Shown here one piece after another: positions 23,439-35,076 of a stretch of 64,000 bases of DNA. Numbering within the stretch: position 1 is the first letter of the stretch; each line of letters opens with the position of its first letter. The position numbers were made by a program, and so were the translations under genes. The notes beneath the pieces were generated by a model. The model saw only the letters and a list, made by a program, of their open reading frames with translations. It was not told the DNA's origin and did not search any database. The stretch comes from Isoetes taiwanensis (taxonomy: Eukaryota > Streptophyta > Lycopodiopsida > Isoetales > Isoetaceae): the NCBI GenBank assembly GCA_021234155.1, contig JAJEKV010000059.1:188001-252000 (forward strand), in the 5' to 3' direction.

Positions 23439-23464
23439 CCTTCTCTACTAGTGAGTCGAGAAGG
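23439..23464. repeat. Single palindrome related to the 9.7-10.2 kb array
   Basis: CCTTCTCTACTAG followed by TGAGTCGAGAAGG is a near-perfect palindrome of the same type as the 28-bp units at 9,723-10,235. It lies just inside the right inverted repeat of the candidate element. Confidence 0.65.
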
Positions 23465-25389
23465 TTGAGAATTCTGGTATTTAGTTTAGTAATAATTTAT
23501 TTAATTTTTTTTATTATGTAATATTTAATTTTTATTTTTAATATGAAATTAATTTTTTGGGTTGCCCCTAAGGGGGCAAGCCCTTGTTGAGGTGGGTTAG
23601 TGGCATATGCTAGGTATATGCCAATATATACCCAGAATATGCCAATGACTGCTAAAAACCCATCATAGGCTGTAAATGCTCGGTTGCCAGTGTTCTTGGG
23701 CGGGCGGTGTGGAAACTGGATAACCGGCACTGCCATAGCTAGATAGCTAGATGCAGTACCTGCCTTCTGAATTTCGGATGTTCCCTGTTAACTGGGAGGG
23801 CAGACGGAAGGTCGGATTTGATGTTCTTTTCTAACAAAACGCCTGAGGCTATGGGTTCACGATGCCGGCTAGGTGGTGCTGCATTTTCTTGAAAACGAAC
23901 ATATAGGTGATTTGGCTAGTTTGTTTTTGTTAATTGCTCCAATGGAACTCGTTTTGAGTGAGAAATCCGTAATCCATGCCCGTATGGAACATATCCCAAA
24001 TGCAGTTGCTTGTCGTTGCCTGCTTGGGCTAAGTTTTGGGAATGATCCGGCTCTCAGCTACTCCAAGATTTGTAACTTCATGTAGCTATGGTTGTTGAGG
24101 TTGGTAGGCTTGCTTTAAAAAATTGTCCGTCTAGTTATTCCAGTAACCAGCAATGTATAGCATTTGTTAGCAGAAGGTTAAACAACAGTGGCACTCGGTT
24201 GCTCAGAAATGTTGTGGATGATCTCGAATTCAATTCTGGTTCTGGAAGTGCTTTAAAGTATTCTGCACTCTTGCGTGAGTGTACAAGACTTCACGCTTTG
24301 GAGGAAGGAAAGCGAATTCATAATCACATCATAAATGCTGGCTTGCATGGGTCTTTGGCTTTAGGTAACCTCCTTATCAACTTCTATGTGAAGAATAACG
24401 ATTTAGAGGATGCTCAGAAGGTGTTTGATGAGATGAAGCAGAGGGATTTAGTTTCTTGGACTTCCATGATTGGAGGCTATGCATATTGTGGGTTTGTAAA
24501 TGAAGCCTTTGAAACGTTTAGGCAGATGCAAGGCGGAGGATTTAAACCCAATGTAATTACTTTTATAAGTATTATCGGTGCATGTTGTTTCTTTGCCGAA
24601 AGGTTAATTCACAAACATCATTCTCACCGGTGGAGTTGAACCGGACCTTATTTTGGAAAACGACCTTATCAACATGTATGGAAAGTGTGGATGTTTGGAG
24701 GACTGCACAATCTTCAATAAAGTACCCGGGAAAGACATAATTTCATGGAATAGCATAATTGCAAGCTTTTCTCAGCAGAGTCATGGCAAAGGGAATCTTC
24801 TTTTACATCAAATGCAATTGGAAGACATGAAGCCAAATAAGGTGACATTTCTTAACATCCTTACTTCATGTTCTGTTTCGGAAATGATATCCATAGGTAC
24901 GTTTATCCATTCGTGCATTATAAAAAGTGGGGTAGAGTTTGATGTCGTCATTGGGAATGGCATGGAATGCCATTATTGCAGCTTATGCTCAAAATGGACA
25001 CAACAAGGCTGGTATTCAGCTGTTTTACCAAATGCGCAAAAATGGTTGGAACCCGAGCCAAGCCACAATAACAAGTATTGTCGGGGTCTGTTCCACTGCA
25101 AAGGATCTTGCAGAAGGTAAGTTGGTCCATGCTTACATCATTGGCAATGGTTACTTGGTAGATAGCACGGTTGGGAGTGCACTTGTTAACATGTATGGTT
25201 ACTGTGGTGTCTTAGAGGAAGCAATTAGGGTATTTCAGAAGCTTGATCATCATAGCACTTCATTGTGTAGCTCCCTTATCATAGCGTATTCGCTCCAACG
25301 ACAGGACAAGGATAGTATTAAAATTATAGTAAGGATGTCCCATGTGATTATAGAAATGGCATCTTGAATAACTCATTTAGGGTGTTTTA

Positions 25390-27953
25390 TCCTATATAAT
25401 AAAAATTTGGTCTTGAATCGCCCTAATAGGATATTGCTATCTATCTATCGGACGGTTGAAACATAAAAAGGCTAAAATGCTGAAAGTATGGTTTCGCTAG
25501 CTAGGGTCCCGGAGGATCTGGCGGCCTACCCAAGCTTGCACGAGCTGTGGTTCTATGGTTATGGCCGCCATTGAACAGATGGCTAATGAAGGTTGTAATG
25601 AAGTCGAGATAGTTTTCTTAGTTTAGGTTATTGTTTGTGTGGAGTAGCCTGCCTCCTCTTTGTCGGGAAAATATGGTTGGGGCATTTTGAGCTCCCAGCT
25701 ATGGTGGATTTTGGCAGCGATGGTGGAACAGTGGACCCATTAGGTGTAGGCACAGGATCTGGAGCTCACTTTGATGCTGAACATCAGTCGTTAAAGCAGA
25801 GGACGTGCCGGAAGCTCGATCTTGCACAATAGCAGCTATGGCATATGGCTGCAAAGGATTCTGCAGTGTCGGCATGGAGAGCCCGGCTCCCAGCAGAATG
25901 CTGCAAGAATTTCGATGCTTATTTTTGGCTTGCAGGTAGGTATTCAGGAGGAGAAACTCTCAAAACCTTTGTTCATCACGCAAAATCTCTGTTCCTCGCT
26001 CAGAATCTCTGTTCATGGCTCTGCAAAAGAGGATTATGTCATGTGGGCTGGTATGCATGCTGGTTATGGTAGTCAAAGGAGATGTTTAAATCGATGGTGG
26101 TTTATTTTTGTAGCTGAGCCAGTGAGGTAAGATTTTGGTTTATGTTTGGCTTTGTTCTTCTTCTTCACTCATTTCATTTTTCTGTTGGCAACGATAATCT
26201 AGCTTCAGAAACAGTGGACACATGCATTTGTTTGTAGGTAGGCCCAAGAACATGCATTTGCTGTAGATCTATACTTCTTAGAACAGGAAGGCAAAAGCAA
26301 ATATAGATAGCTTGCTTTAGGTCCTTAAGTTATTCTGGATATTTGGCTATGGCTTTTGTGCCTTTGCGCCTTTCAGAGTAGGAAGCCTTCTAAGGCTACC
26401 GTTCTAGGTGATTTAATCTGCAACTAATTTGAGGTGGATTTTGCAGGAGACGTATATTTCTTTCTATAATGTGAATGTCATATCCACAAGCAAAAAATAG
26501 AGATGCTGAGGTAAGAATATGACCTAAGGTTGATGTAAAACAATTATTTTGCCAAGTAGTTATGACAGATTTTGAATGATAAAACTATTTGGATCATCCA
26601 AACAATCTTTTGAAGATGATATCATTTGTTATTTTATGGTATAATATAAAATTCCTTCTTCAAACTAATTCTATTGAGTAATGACTTTTGTGACAGGAAA
26701 TAACTGTTGATGTAGACTTCGAGTTTTCTGATCCAAAGGAAGGGATTTTTATGCCATTGCTGTGGACATGCTTGAATGATATGAGCTGGAATCTAAGTGG
26801 GTTTGTGGACATCATTCTGGCGCAGGCAACTGTAGGGACTGTTATTAAGACAACAGGGGACGAAAACCCCTTTGGCATTTTCAGTGTACTTATGGTATAA
26901 GATGTAGATCAAAATTCATAAAGTCCAAGGGGATTAATGCATTAGGTAAATCTTCTCGATATGTTTATAGCTCCAATTCGACATGGCATGCATTCTGAAG
27001 ATACATTCTAAAACCCAAAAAATTAACTTCTCTGTTTTGTTAGGGATATTCATACATGGCAGAAGCATGGAAGAGTTGCAAAATTGGAGAGCTTGCTGGC
27101 AGAGATACCCAGGATGTTGGATTGATTATTAGCGAATGAGTAGTCAACCTATCATTAGTGATTGCATATGCAGATAGAGTGGGCTACTCAAGCTGAGGTA
27201 TCGAATATTTTCGATATATAACTTTATCCTAAATAACATGCTCATAACTGACATCCCTTCGATCGTCAGCCAAATGACAAATTGAGAGCTTTTTCAATAC
27301 ATAATTTTATATTGGGTTTATGAAAAATCCCATCCTAAGAAATTAAAACAGAAGCCAAGTTTTTATTTAGTTGTGCAAAAGATTGATTCTTTAGTTTCAG
27401 GAATATTTTTGAAGTGTTTGTCGCTGTGAGATAGTCGTATGGTTCTAAACATGATGCTATACCCCTAAAAGTGAAAAATACTTAAACAAAAAGGCATCTT
27501 TTTGACACCATTAGAACTTTTTATTTTGCCTTTCCTCCCGAAAGGAATAGCTTTAAAAAAACCAAATAAAAAAAAGTGTCGAATGACAGGTAGCGTAGCA
27601 AAAAGAAGCCCCTTTTTTTTTTAATCGAATGTGACTTTTTTTAATTTGTTTTTTTTAGACCTTTTGCCTAGCTTAAAAAACGGCTTAGAATGACTTATAG
27701 ACAAAGCAAAGAGAGAGAAGACCTTAGCATATCGTTTCCACATAATTTGTGATGAACGGACAAAAAAGGAAGGCTTGCAGATAGGTACAGGAAGAAGCGT
27801 GTCGCAGAGAGACAACTCTTGCTAATCATTTACAACATAGCCTCTAAGTAATATTTCAAAAATTACTACAGACATATTCAGGCACTTCACTTACAGGTTT
27901 CCAACATTTGCAAAGCCGGAACATTGCCCAGCAACGCTGGGCACCGTTTCTAG
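25390..27953 (+). mobile_element. Helitron, 2,564 bp, inserted in the PPR pseudogene
   Basis: 5' end: A then TCCTATATAATAAAAATTTG (terminus 25,390). 3' end: GCCCAGC-AAC-GCTGGGC, ACCGTTT, CTAG then T (terminus 27,953). Joining 25,389 to 27,954 gives TTTTA-TTACTTAG, and the host PPR frame then reads FRVFYYLENCDVIVWNE without interruption. This confirms both ends independently. No Rep-helicase is present. The element carries a decayed BCCIP fragment and a second coding-like stretch at 25,845-25,940 (AVSAWRARLPAECCKNF) that I cannot assign. Confidence 0.93.
26697..27320 (+). pseudogene. BCCIP/BCP1 homologue fragment captured by a Helitron
   Basis: After an acceptor (TGTGACAG) the frame 26,697-26,894 reads ITVDVDFEFSDPKEGIF, then SWNLSGFVDIILAQATVGTV and IKTTGDENPFGIFSVL. 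This matches the BCCIP core (DFEFFDPKxxDFHGVK...WDLSGFVDLILxQTTVGTVVK). A GTATAAG donor follows. The next piece (27,047-27,200) has DTQDVGLIISE, a TGA where the family has Arg, then VVNL and, in another phase, IEWATQAE. A third piece after an acceptor at 27,270 has NDKLRAFSIHNF. BCCIP/BCP1 are nuclear chaperone-like proteins needed for ribosome biogenesis and export. Stops, frame changes and missing ends make this a dead partial copy, in the Helitron's orientation. Confidence 0.8.
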
Positions 27954-28158
27954 TTACTTAGAAAATTGTGATGTGATTGTATGGAATGAACTTGTGGCAG
28001 CAAGTGTTCAAAATAAAAAGGGAGAGATTGCGCTCCAGAATTTTCAGCAATTGTTGGCAGAATCCGTTGAACTAAATGTGGTCACTTTTGTCCATGTTGT
28101 TAATGCATGTTCTAGCATCATGGATTTTAGAGAGGGCATGGGTGAAAGCATGTTGTAG

Positions 28159-28840
28159 TGGAACAAAAACGTGCATTTTAGCACCACATTTTTGGGTGCT
28201 AAGTGTGGTGGGAACTACCGAATTTGTAATGGGAGAGGGAGTTATTTTTTCAAAAATACACATGATTACTTATTCAAAATTTTGTCCTTTCGGTCTTATT
28301 CAGGGCTTATTCAAAGCAACGTGCGATCATCATTTTCCCTCAAAAACTCGATCATGCTCCTTAATCCGGCAAGACCATTTCGATTCAATTTTCATTTTCC
28401 CTCAAAACTCGATCCACGCTCCCTTAATCCGGCAAGACCATTTCGATTTCGGCAAGAAGATCGATCCGCGAAATGGCTCGATCATACCGGACTTGAATGC
28501 CACGGGATACACCTACAAAGGAAATGTCTGAGGCAAGAAAAGCATTACGCCACACAAGAAGAAATCGGAATCTGTTTGGGGACCCGAAAGTATTAGGAAA
28601 ATCCACTTACAGGTGGGTTGCATTCTAGATTCGGGGATGCCCATGATTCTCTGTTGTTTAGAATATTGTTTTGTTTCATCATGCGGGTTGAAGAATCGAG
28701 CAAGGAGAGGTATAATGAATATATGTGCCTTTACAAAAAAATCACGAGGTGGGAAGTGTGCACGGGGAGGCATGGCCTCGGACTATGGCTGTTGTGTATT
28801 ACCTTCACACAAAAGGAAAAGAAATAAAGCGCTTGAGTTT
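28159..28840. other. No assigned gene; local repeats
   Basis: At 28,346-28,450 the phrase TTTTCCCTCAAAA(C)TCGATC and TTAATCCGGCAAGACCATTTC occur twice. 28,586-28,610 is an exact inverted match to 43,815-43,839. No protein family was recognised on either strand. Confidence 0.4.
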
Positions 28841-29199
28841 ACGGCAGCGGTTAAGAGAAAAAGTCTGAAGCCTCTCCGTCCCAGCGTAAGAGGAAGAATG
28901 CAAGCATTTCAAATAGTGAGGAAGAGAGCAACATGCCACGGATGATGCTTCCTCTCTTGAAATGACTAGGCCACAATTCAAGCCTCCTAAAGGTAGTAAG
29001 AAGAATCTGGGGAAAATCAGCGAAAAATAGGTACTTTTCAACCCTCTTCTTACGGAACCACCATATGATGCAATTTAATATTGGAGCGTTATTTTCCAGC
29101 AAGGTCTAGCAAGCTTGAACAATCGAACACACCACTTACTTCTTCATTTGGGTGTGTTGTAAGTTATGTGTAGGAAATTTGTCTTTGCTAGTTTGAGGT

Positions 29200-29745
29200 T
29201 GTGGTGGATAATTTGAGTTGTGGTGGATAATTTCAGCATATGTAGTGTCACATATAGTACCAAAGCGTGGTACCTTTTGAATAGTGAATTGGCTTCCATA
29301 TGTTTCTATACTTAGTGTCATACATATGTGATGTTAGATATGGTGATACTTGTGAATGGTGGATTGTGCGCCATATGTGGTGCCAGCTCCGCGCTAAATA
29401 TTGCACCACGCTATCTGCCACATATGGGGTGGTGGATGCCTGCCGGATGTGGTGCCTTCTGTGCATTGTGGTGCCACATGTGGTGTCTAATGTGGCACCA
29501 CTATGGATCCACATTTTGCACCACATGTGGGGCATTTGTGGTGCGAAGTAATGGATTGCCATATGTGGTGCCTTGGGTGCATTGTGGTGCCATATGTGGT
29601 GTGGCATGTGGCACCCGGTTTGGTGCCACATGCCACACCACATGTGGTGAATATGACGCCATTTGTGGTGCAAAGTTTGTCATGATGGAATTTGTGGTGT
29701 ATAAAGTGGTGCCTGTTGTGTCATGTGGTACTAACCTTGGATTAC
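29200..29745 (+). repeat. GTGGTGCCACATGTGG-type array in an intron of gene X
   Basis: The phrases (C)CATATGTGGTGCC, CACATGTGGTG and GTGGTGCCATATGTGG recur about twenty times without fixed period. Many copies are locally self-complementary (CCACATGTGG). Long open frames in several phases (Met-Trp-Cys/His-His-rich) are artefacts of the repeat. It sits directly before the acceptor at 29,752. Confidence 0.8.
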
Positions 29746-29932
29746 TTCCCAGATGAATTCAACAGGACACTGGGAGAATGGATCAACTCTACAAGATCAG
29801 AAGTGATTCAGTGTAAGGCAAGGTTGCAAACTTGTGATCAAAGCCTGCAGGTGCTACAAATGAAGGTTCAACAACTTGAGTTCCAGACCGAGAAGATGAA
29901 TAAAGATTTAAAAAAATGGGAAGGAATGATTA

Positions 29933-32900
29933 AAACAAGGTTGCATATTAAACGGGAGCAAATCATTGAAACGGGAGCAAAAGGAATATTCCTCAAAGAT
30001 TCCTTTTTTTTTCAAAAAAAGAGCTAAAATGAGGTAAAATTTTTATTTTGATCATAAAATTGCATTTTGACCCCCCCAAAATCACTCAATTTTTTATGCA
30101 AAGAGAAAATTGACTATGTCAAAGTGACACTTTTCCTAACAGTTAGAATTTACCTGAAATGTGTTTCTAGAGAAAACCACTAATTTAAGTGTACGTCCTA
30201 CACAACATTTTGTTAGCTTGGATTGTATTCCAGAAAATGTACATTTAGGTTATAGTGAGCCATTTTTTAATGATATAATATTTCAAAGTACCAAAATTGT
30301 ATTCCGGAATATATTTTTGCCATTCGAGAATAACAAAAGTGTATTCCGGAATACACTTTTGCTTTTCTTAGAAGTCAAAGTGTATTCCAGAATACACTTT
30401 TGGTTTTGCTCGAAATCTAAAAGGTATTCGAGGAATACATTTTTTGTTTGTATAAGTTTTTGAGACTCAACAATTGAGTTGGAATATATTTCCTATCGGA
30501 TAGCGGCAGGGGAAAACCAAGCGACATCAACTAGGTTTTTAGCATCTTCAATAAATTTCAATGACCTTGCGATTTTATTTTGTTTATTTTATGGGGATGA
30601 GGATTATGGTTCTAAATAATAAAAGGGATTGCTTTTGTTTCTTCTTGGAAGGCTAGGGATACTAGATCATGGTAGCAAAGGAAAGTGGAAAAGTTATTCT
30701 GGAATACACTTTGTATTCCAGAATACATTTTTAGTTACAACCCGGAGAGGGGGCTAATTTTTTTCTCGCCTCAACCTGGTTTGATCGGGCGATCTACTTC
30801 AGCCGCGTGGTCTACCCGGCTTTGGCATGGTGAATCCGAAACCCAGCGGCTCTGGCGCAGCTCCGTAAGCTTCGGGTTCTTAGATTTAGGGTTTTTCATG
30901 GCCAAAATAAACCCACCCGACCTTCCTGTCAGCCTGTAGCACGATTTCTCTTGTGTTTCAAGAATACGTGCTAGAAATAAACCTGAATCAAACATGCAAA
31001 AACTCGAAACTCCTAAACGCGTCTTTATATTTGTATTAAACAACCGGGTCTCGTAATTTTTTCTTGATGATGGGTTTACACAGACTTGATGATCAATTTA
31101 CAAAGCCTTCAGCAGCTTCGGGACTTGAGGAGGAGACCCTCTGCCGAGAAAAGTTGAAGTGATGATGATTCATCCAGAAGTGAAGTGATGAAGACGATTC
31201 ATCCAGAACTCTTGGCCGCACCATCGTATCCTATGAAATTCAGAGGTAAGTTTTTCTTTGAAATTCAGAGATAGTCGAGCCAAAACCAAGGGCTAAGAAT
31301 TTTGCTGCCCCGGAATGAATGTACGACTGTATGTTGGTGCAATTGCAATTGCATTTATTGAAGAGGAGCCTTGAAGGTCGAAATAGATGCAAGAATTTGC
31401 GTAATTTGCTCTCAGTTTAGGGAGTAGAATCGTCCTATTGTGTCGAGGAACATAGATTCGAGAATCAACGCCATGCCGGAGGTGGATAGGGGCGATTTTG
31501 ATGCCAATAACTCACTTGTCATCTCACTTGTTGAAGATCTATGATAAAGTCCGGGTGAAAACCGGCCGTTCGTGAGTATTTTCAGAGGTAATCCAGACTT
31601 TGTTGAGGAGGCTGTTTAGAGGTAATTTAGGCTTTGTTGAGGCCGATAACATGCTGTGCCGAAACCCTAAACTTGGTTTTATTGCTTGTGTCTTCCACCA
31701 AATGGTCTTGACCTGAAATAGACCAAAAAATTAAATAAATAAAATACACATATTTGTGTACTTGCTACCATGGTTTCTCATTTTGTATGTGCCATCTAAA
31801 TAGTTAGGCAAATGTTGCACTCTTTGCCCAATCGTAACATGAATACTTTTAAGAAAGAAGACAATGCAAAATATGCATGCAATTTTACACATTGACACAT
31901 GGCATCCATGCCAAGCATTAAGAAAGCACAAGCCCAAAAGTAATTTTGTGAATAAGCACTTTTTAAAAATCTGAGAGACGTAATAATAGTATTAGCTACT
32001 TATCGTTTTTCCAAGTGACACAAGTTTTCAACACCAATGTCTCATGCATTATATACCATACCATACCATGTTGTGCATCCTCATGCATTGTTTGTGTATC
32101 CATGTGCATAATTTGATAAAGAAAACTAAATTGAGTCTCCCTCTAATTATAATATAAATCTAAGAAATGGATAGTCAGAAAAGATTATATTTAAATGCAT
32201 CTCACCACTACGCAAGGGACATGCTAGTTATTGAGGACATGCTTGCCTATGCAAGGGACTTGCTGTTTATTGGAGACAGACTTGCCTCCCAAAAATAACA
32301 ACTGGCTTATGCTATGAGCAGGTCACCGGATTTAGGAAATCTAAACATATGGAGGCATTGCTAATTGTTTGGCTTATAAGGTGCAAGATCCTTCTAGGCA
32401 TAGACGCCCAAGTGCTAAATCTTGTTTAGGAAATTTTCTTAGAAAACTTTGCCATGTCTGGTTTCTTAGAAAGCAAAGGTGTATTCCAGAATACACATTT
32501 GTTTTCTCAGGAAAGCAAAGGTGTATTCTGGAATACACCTTTGCTTTTTCAAAATCCAAAGTGTATTCTGGAATACACATGTGTATTTTAGAAAAACAAA
32601 AGTGTATTCCAGAATACACTTTTGTTTTTGCATTTTTTGTTTTGTGTGTCCTAGTGTGTCAAAACATGTCAAACATGCTTGAGGGAACAACTAAACGTGG
32701 AGACTTGGGACATATACCCAGTTGCAACATCTGACAAGCATATTGTTCAATACGCACCAAACTTTGAGGGTGCCAAATTGATGTACTGAAAAATTACAAA
32801 GAAACAGTTATTATTTTTTCTTCTCTATTTTGATGTTTTTGATATCTCATTTTCAGAGATTATATATTCACATCTACATTTTTGCCATTTTTAAGAGTGC

Positions 32901-33082
32901 TTCTTTGCAAAACATAGACTGTGACTTAATGAGGAGCCAAAATGAAGGGAAAAAAAAATTGAACCTTTTGAAATTCTCAAGTTTTTTAAAAAAAGGCCAA
33001 TTTTAAGAGCATGGTGTTTTTTTAAAGGGAATCTTTGAAACGAGAGTTTTGCAACACTCCCATTTGATTTGCAACCTTGTTT
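29933..33082. mobile_element. 3,150-bp inverted-repeat element with TA duplication, inside gene X
   Basis: The termini are inverted repeats starting AAACAAGGTTGCA (exact for 13 bases; about 26 bases with a few mismatches; a second similar block CAAAGATTCC further in). TA flanks both ends (29,931-29,932 and 33,083-33,084). Collapsing the element to one TA makes the host frame read KKWEGMIKDKSSRADGIR, so the boundaries are well supported. TA target choice fits the Tc1/mariner superfamily, but no transposase is seen and other superfamilies remain possible. Palindromes of the GTGTATTCC type cluster near both ends. The interior (30,740-32,460) has no recognisable gene. Confidence 0.85.
30222..32625. 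repeat. Subterminal GTGTATTCC(R)GAATACAC palindromes
   Basis: A perfect 28-bp palindrome with half-site CAAAAGTGTATTCC lies at 30,334-30,361. Similar copies are at about 30,222, 30,296, 30,376, 30,420, 30,693 and 30,712 on the left, and at 32,476, 32,517, 32,557 and 32,599 on the right. They lie near the two ends of the 29,933-33,082 element and the middle is nearly free of them. That is the arrangement expected of subterminal transposase-binding sites; binding is inferred. Confidence 0.85.
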
Positions 33083-34043
33083 TAAGGATAAATCAAGTCG
33101 TGCAGACGGTATTCGGGCTATATGCCAAGATACAGAGGCTGAGCTGAAGGAACTATTACCAGAACTTGAGCAGACAAAAATCGAGGAGCTTAATCTGCTG
33201 TCAGCCAGGGAAGCAGACACAACAGCATTGAAAGTGCTGGAACCAAGGTTAGAGAGGTTTCTGTCTTGCAAGGACCGTCTTCCTTTATTTGTCTTGGATC
33301 CACTACTTCCAGACCTTGATAAGGCTGAAGATTATGGTAGTGGCTGTCCATTCTGTGGCAAGATCCTCCAGTGGATGGGGAAACCACTACCAACTTTGAT
33401 TGCTGAATGCAGTCACCAATACCATCTTCCATGTCTGCTCAACCTCTTGAGGTACTTCATAACAAAATTCCTGAAGTGCTTAGTATAATTGTATTCTCAT
33501 TGACAAATTTGCGTTCACTTTGCAGGATTTGTAATCACTATTGCATTGAGAATTCGTCATGAATTTTCTACATGGGTACAAGCCTTAGGTGTGAGTAGGG
33601 AGGATCAAAAGCAACTTCAAGCTACTGAGGCACTTACGGTGAGCACTTATAGGTAGCTCTAAAAAAAGAGTAAGCTGGCTTAGTCTCCTTCGGTTTTTCG
33701 TTTATCGTTATCTAATTTGCCCCTAGGATGACATCGCTCACTTTCGGTGGCGAATTAGATACCTCAACGAGAAACTCGAAAAGGGAGTAAGCCGACATAA
33801 AACAAGATCCCGGTTGGTTTAGTCTCTTTTGCTTCTCACGTTTTTGTGTATCTAAAGTGCCCCCTGGGATGAGATCGCTCGCTCATTTTAGGGGACACTT
33901 TAGATATATAAAAACAGGAACATCGTAAAGAGAGTAAAAAAGTCTGGAGCTTAGTTAAAAAAACCAAAGCATAGTTACAATCAATTGTGATTCAATTCCA
34001 GGTTTGCAGAGCATGGTGCCGTTTACTAATTCAGGTCTAACTG

Positions 34044-34355
34044 TATAAACAAACAAGACATGAGAAAGCAAAAGAGAGACAACATCATGAGTAATAGATC
34101 TGAATCATATATATATTGATGAGGATGATGATACATAAATAAAGGTGCTTCAAGCAACCTTGATATCAGCTGCTATCAATAGACGTCTCATGAAAAGGAG
34201 ACTTCATATACTGGATGAGGAGCTGCGCCCTTTCCGCTGCTCCGTGGAACCGTCATGCCCAAAACCAAAAGGTATGAGGATGGATTGATGAGATGGCATC
34301 CTAGATGGCATAGCCTACGTGGCAGATGAAGGCTACGTCTCTTGTATTGTTAATA
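34044..34355 (-). repeat. copia 3' LTR
   Basis: 312 bp. Identical to the other LTR except for two adjacent-region changes near 34,341 (GTCTCTTG here, GTCTACTG there). Confidence 0.95.
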
Positions 34356-34359
34356 CTCC

Positions 34360-35076
34360 CCTTAGCCTCGCAGACCGCCTTCGTTGCGGGTTCTACTTGC
34401 AGTAGTATCTCTACAAAGCTGAAACTTGTCCCCGGTGAGTGCTTTGTGAAGAAATCGGCAAGCATGTCTTCAAAGAGGGACAAGATTCTAACCGAATCTT
34501 ATTCTCGACCATCTTTTCGCAAGCACAAAGTGATAATTGCACTTCTATGTGTTTGGTGCGGCATGGAATTTAGGATTCTCGACTATGGCGATGCAGCTCT
34601 TGCTATCGGTTTGAATAACCGTTGGTTCGAGAGAAACTCCCGGATCTGAAACTAATCTGCATAACCATATTGCTTCTTTAGTGGCCCGACATGCTGCAAT
34701 ATACTCGATTCGGCTAGATAAGGAAACAAGTGGGTTGCTTTTGCTGGTCCAGGAGATTAGGCCTCCACTTAACATAAAGCAATAGCTGTAATATGATCGC
34801 CCGATCTTCAATATTCTGAAGATATGATGCATCACAATAAACCGTAAGTTCCAAAGGAAGATTACCATTCGGTGTGATGCCATAATGAAGGGTTCCTTTC
34901 AAGTAACGAAGGATCCTCTTAAGCGCTACCCAATGCATTGGTCTGGGTTGCTCAAATATTGGCTTAGGATACTCACGGCATGGGCAATATCGGTAGGGTG
35001 CATATGGCAAAGATACATTAAACCGCCTCATCGTGACTTTGATAGGGAACATTCGCCATACTTTTGATGTCTTCAT
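34360..35076 (-). pseudogene. copia RNase H region, frameshifted
   Basis: The minus strand has the RNase H motifs in different phases: LTVYCDASYLQ (first Asp), then SSRIEYIAACRATKEAIWL (Glu), IQTDSKSCIAI (second Asp) and near the end DMLADFFTKHSPGTSF, the usual copia polyprotein terminus. It degrades the RNA strand during reverse transcription. At least two frame breaks separate the pieces, so this copy cannot make a full polyprotein. Confidence 0.85.

Larger units (their letters stand above)
20059..23660. mobile_element. Candidate transposon with about 107-bp inverted repeats
   Basis: 20,059-20,165 and 23,554-23,660 are imperfect inverted repeats. The outer edges read GGTTTGTAGCAGTCA and GGTTTTTAGCAGTCA. 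The inner edges carry the hairpin TTGCCCC-TCTA-GGGGCAA followed by CCCAAAAA. Weaker similarity continues outward by perhaps 100 bp, as in Mutator-like elements with long termini. No transposase is seen. Contents are repeat clusters, an inner inverted repeat and a BAHD exon, which would fit a Pack-MULE-like carrier. No target-site duplication was identified, so the superfamily is open. Confidence 0.5.
24088..28158 (+). pseudogene. PLS-class PPR pseudogene split by a Helitron
   Basis: An ATG at 24,088 opens a frame with a possible organelle-targeting leader. PLS units follow: LHALEEGKRIHNHII, LLINFYVKNNDLEDAQKVFD, RDLVSWTSMIGGYAYCG, FKPNVITFISIIGACC. A frameshift at about 24,612 (two bases missing) moves the frame to LENDLINMYGKCGCLED. 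Around 24,955 an internal deletion fuses VVIGNGM to WNAIIAAYAQNG. After LVNMYGYCGVLEEAIRVF and another shift near 25,320, the frame reads GILNNSFRVF up to 25,389. The Helitron at 25,390-27,953 follows, and the unit resumes as LENCDVIVWNELVAA at 27,957. It ends near 28,158 with no E or DYW domain. Several lesions predate or accompany the insertion, so it is a dead copy of an organellar RNA-binding protein gene. Confidence 0.9.

Noticed and set aside
24088-25367. Explaining stops and shifts in the PPR copies by organellar RNA editing
   Set aside because: These are nuclear genes; the breaks include frameshifts and deletions, which editing cannot repair.
29248-29756. Overlapping 140-codon ORFs on both strands
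   Set aside because: Simple GTGGTGCCA repeats without stop codons; Met/His/Trp-rich products in several phases show they are artefacts.
30334-30361. Heat-shock elements (TTCnnGAA) or other promoter sites
   Set aside because: The match is inherent in the palindrome TTCCGGAA; copies cluster at transposon ends, not at a promoter.
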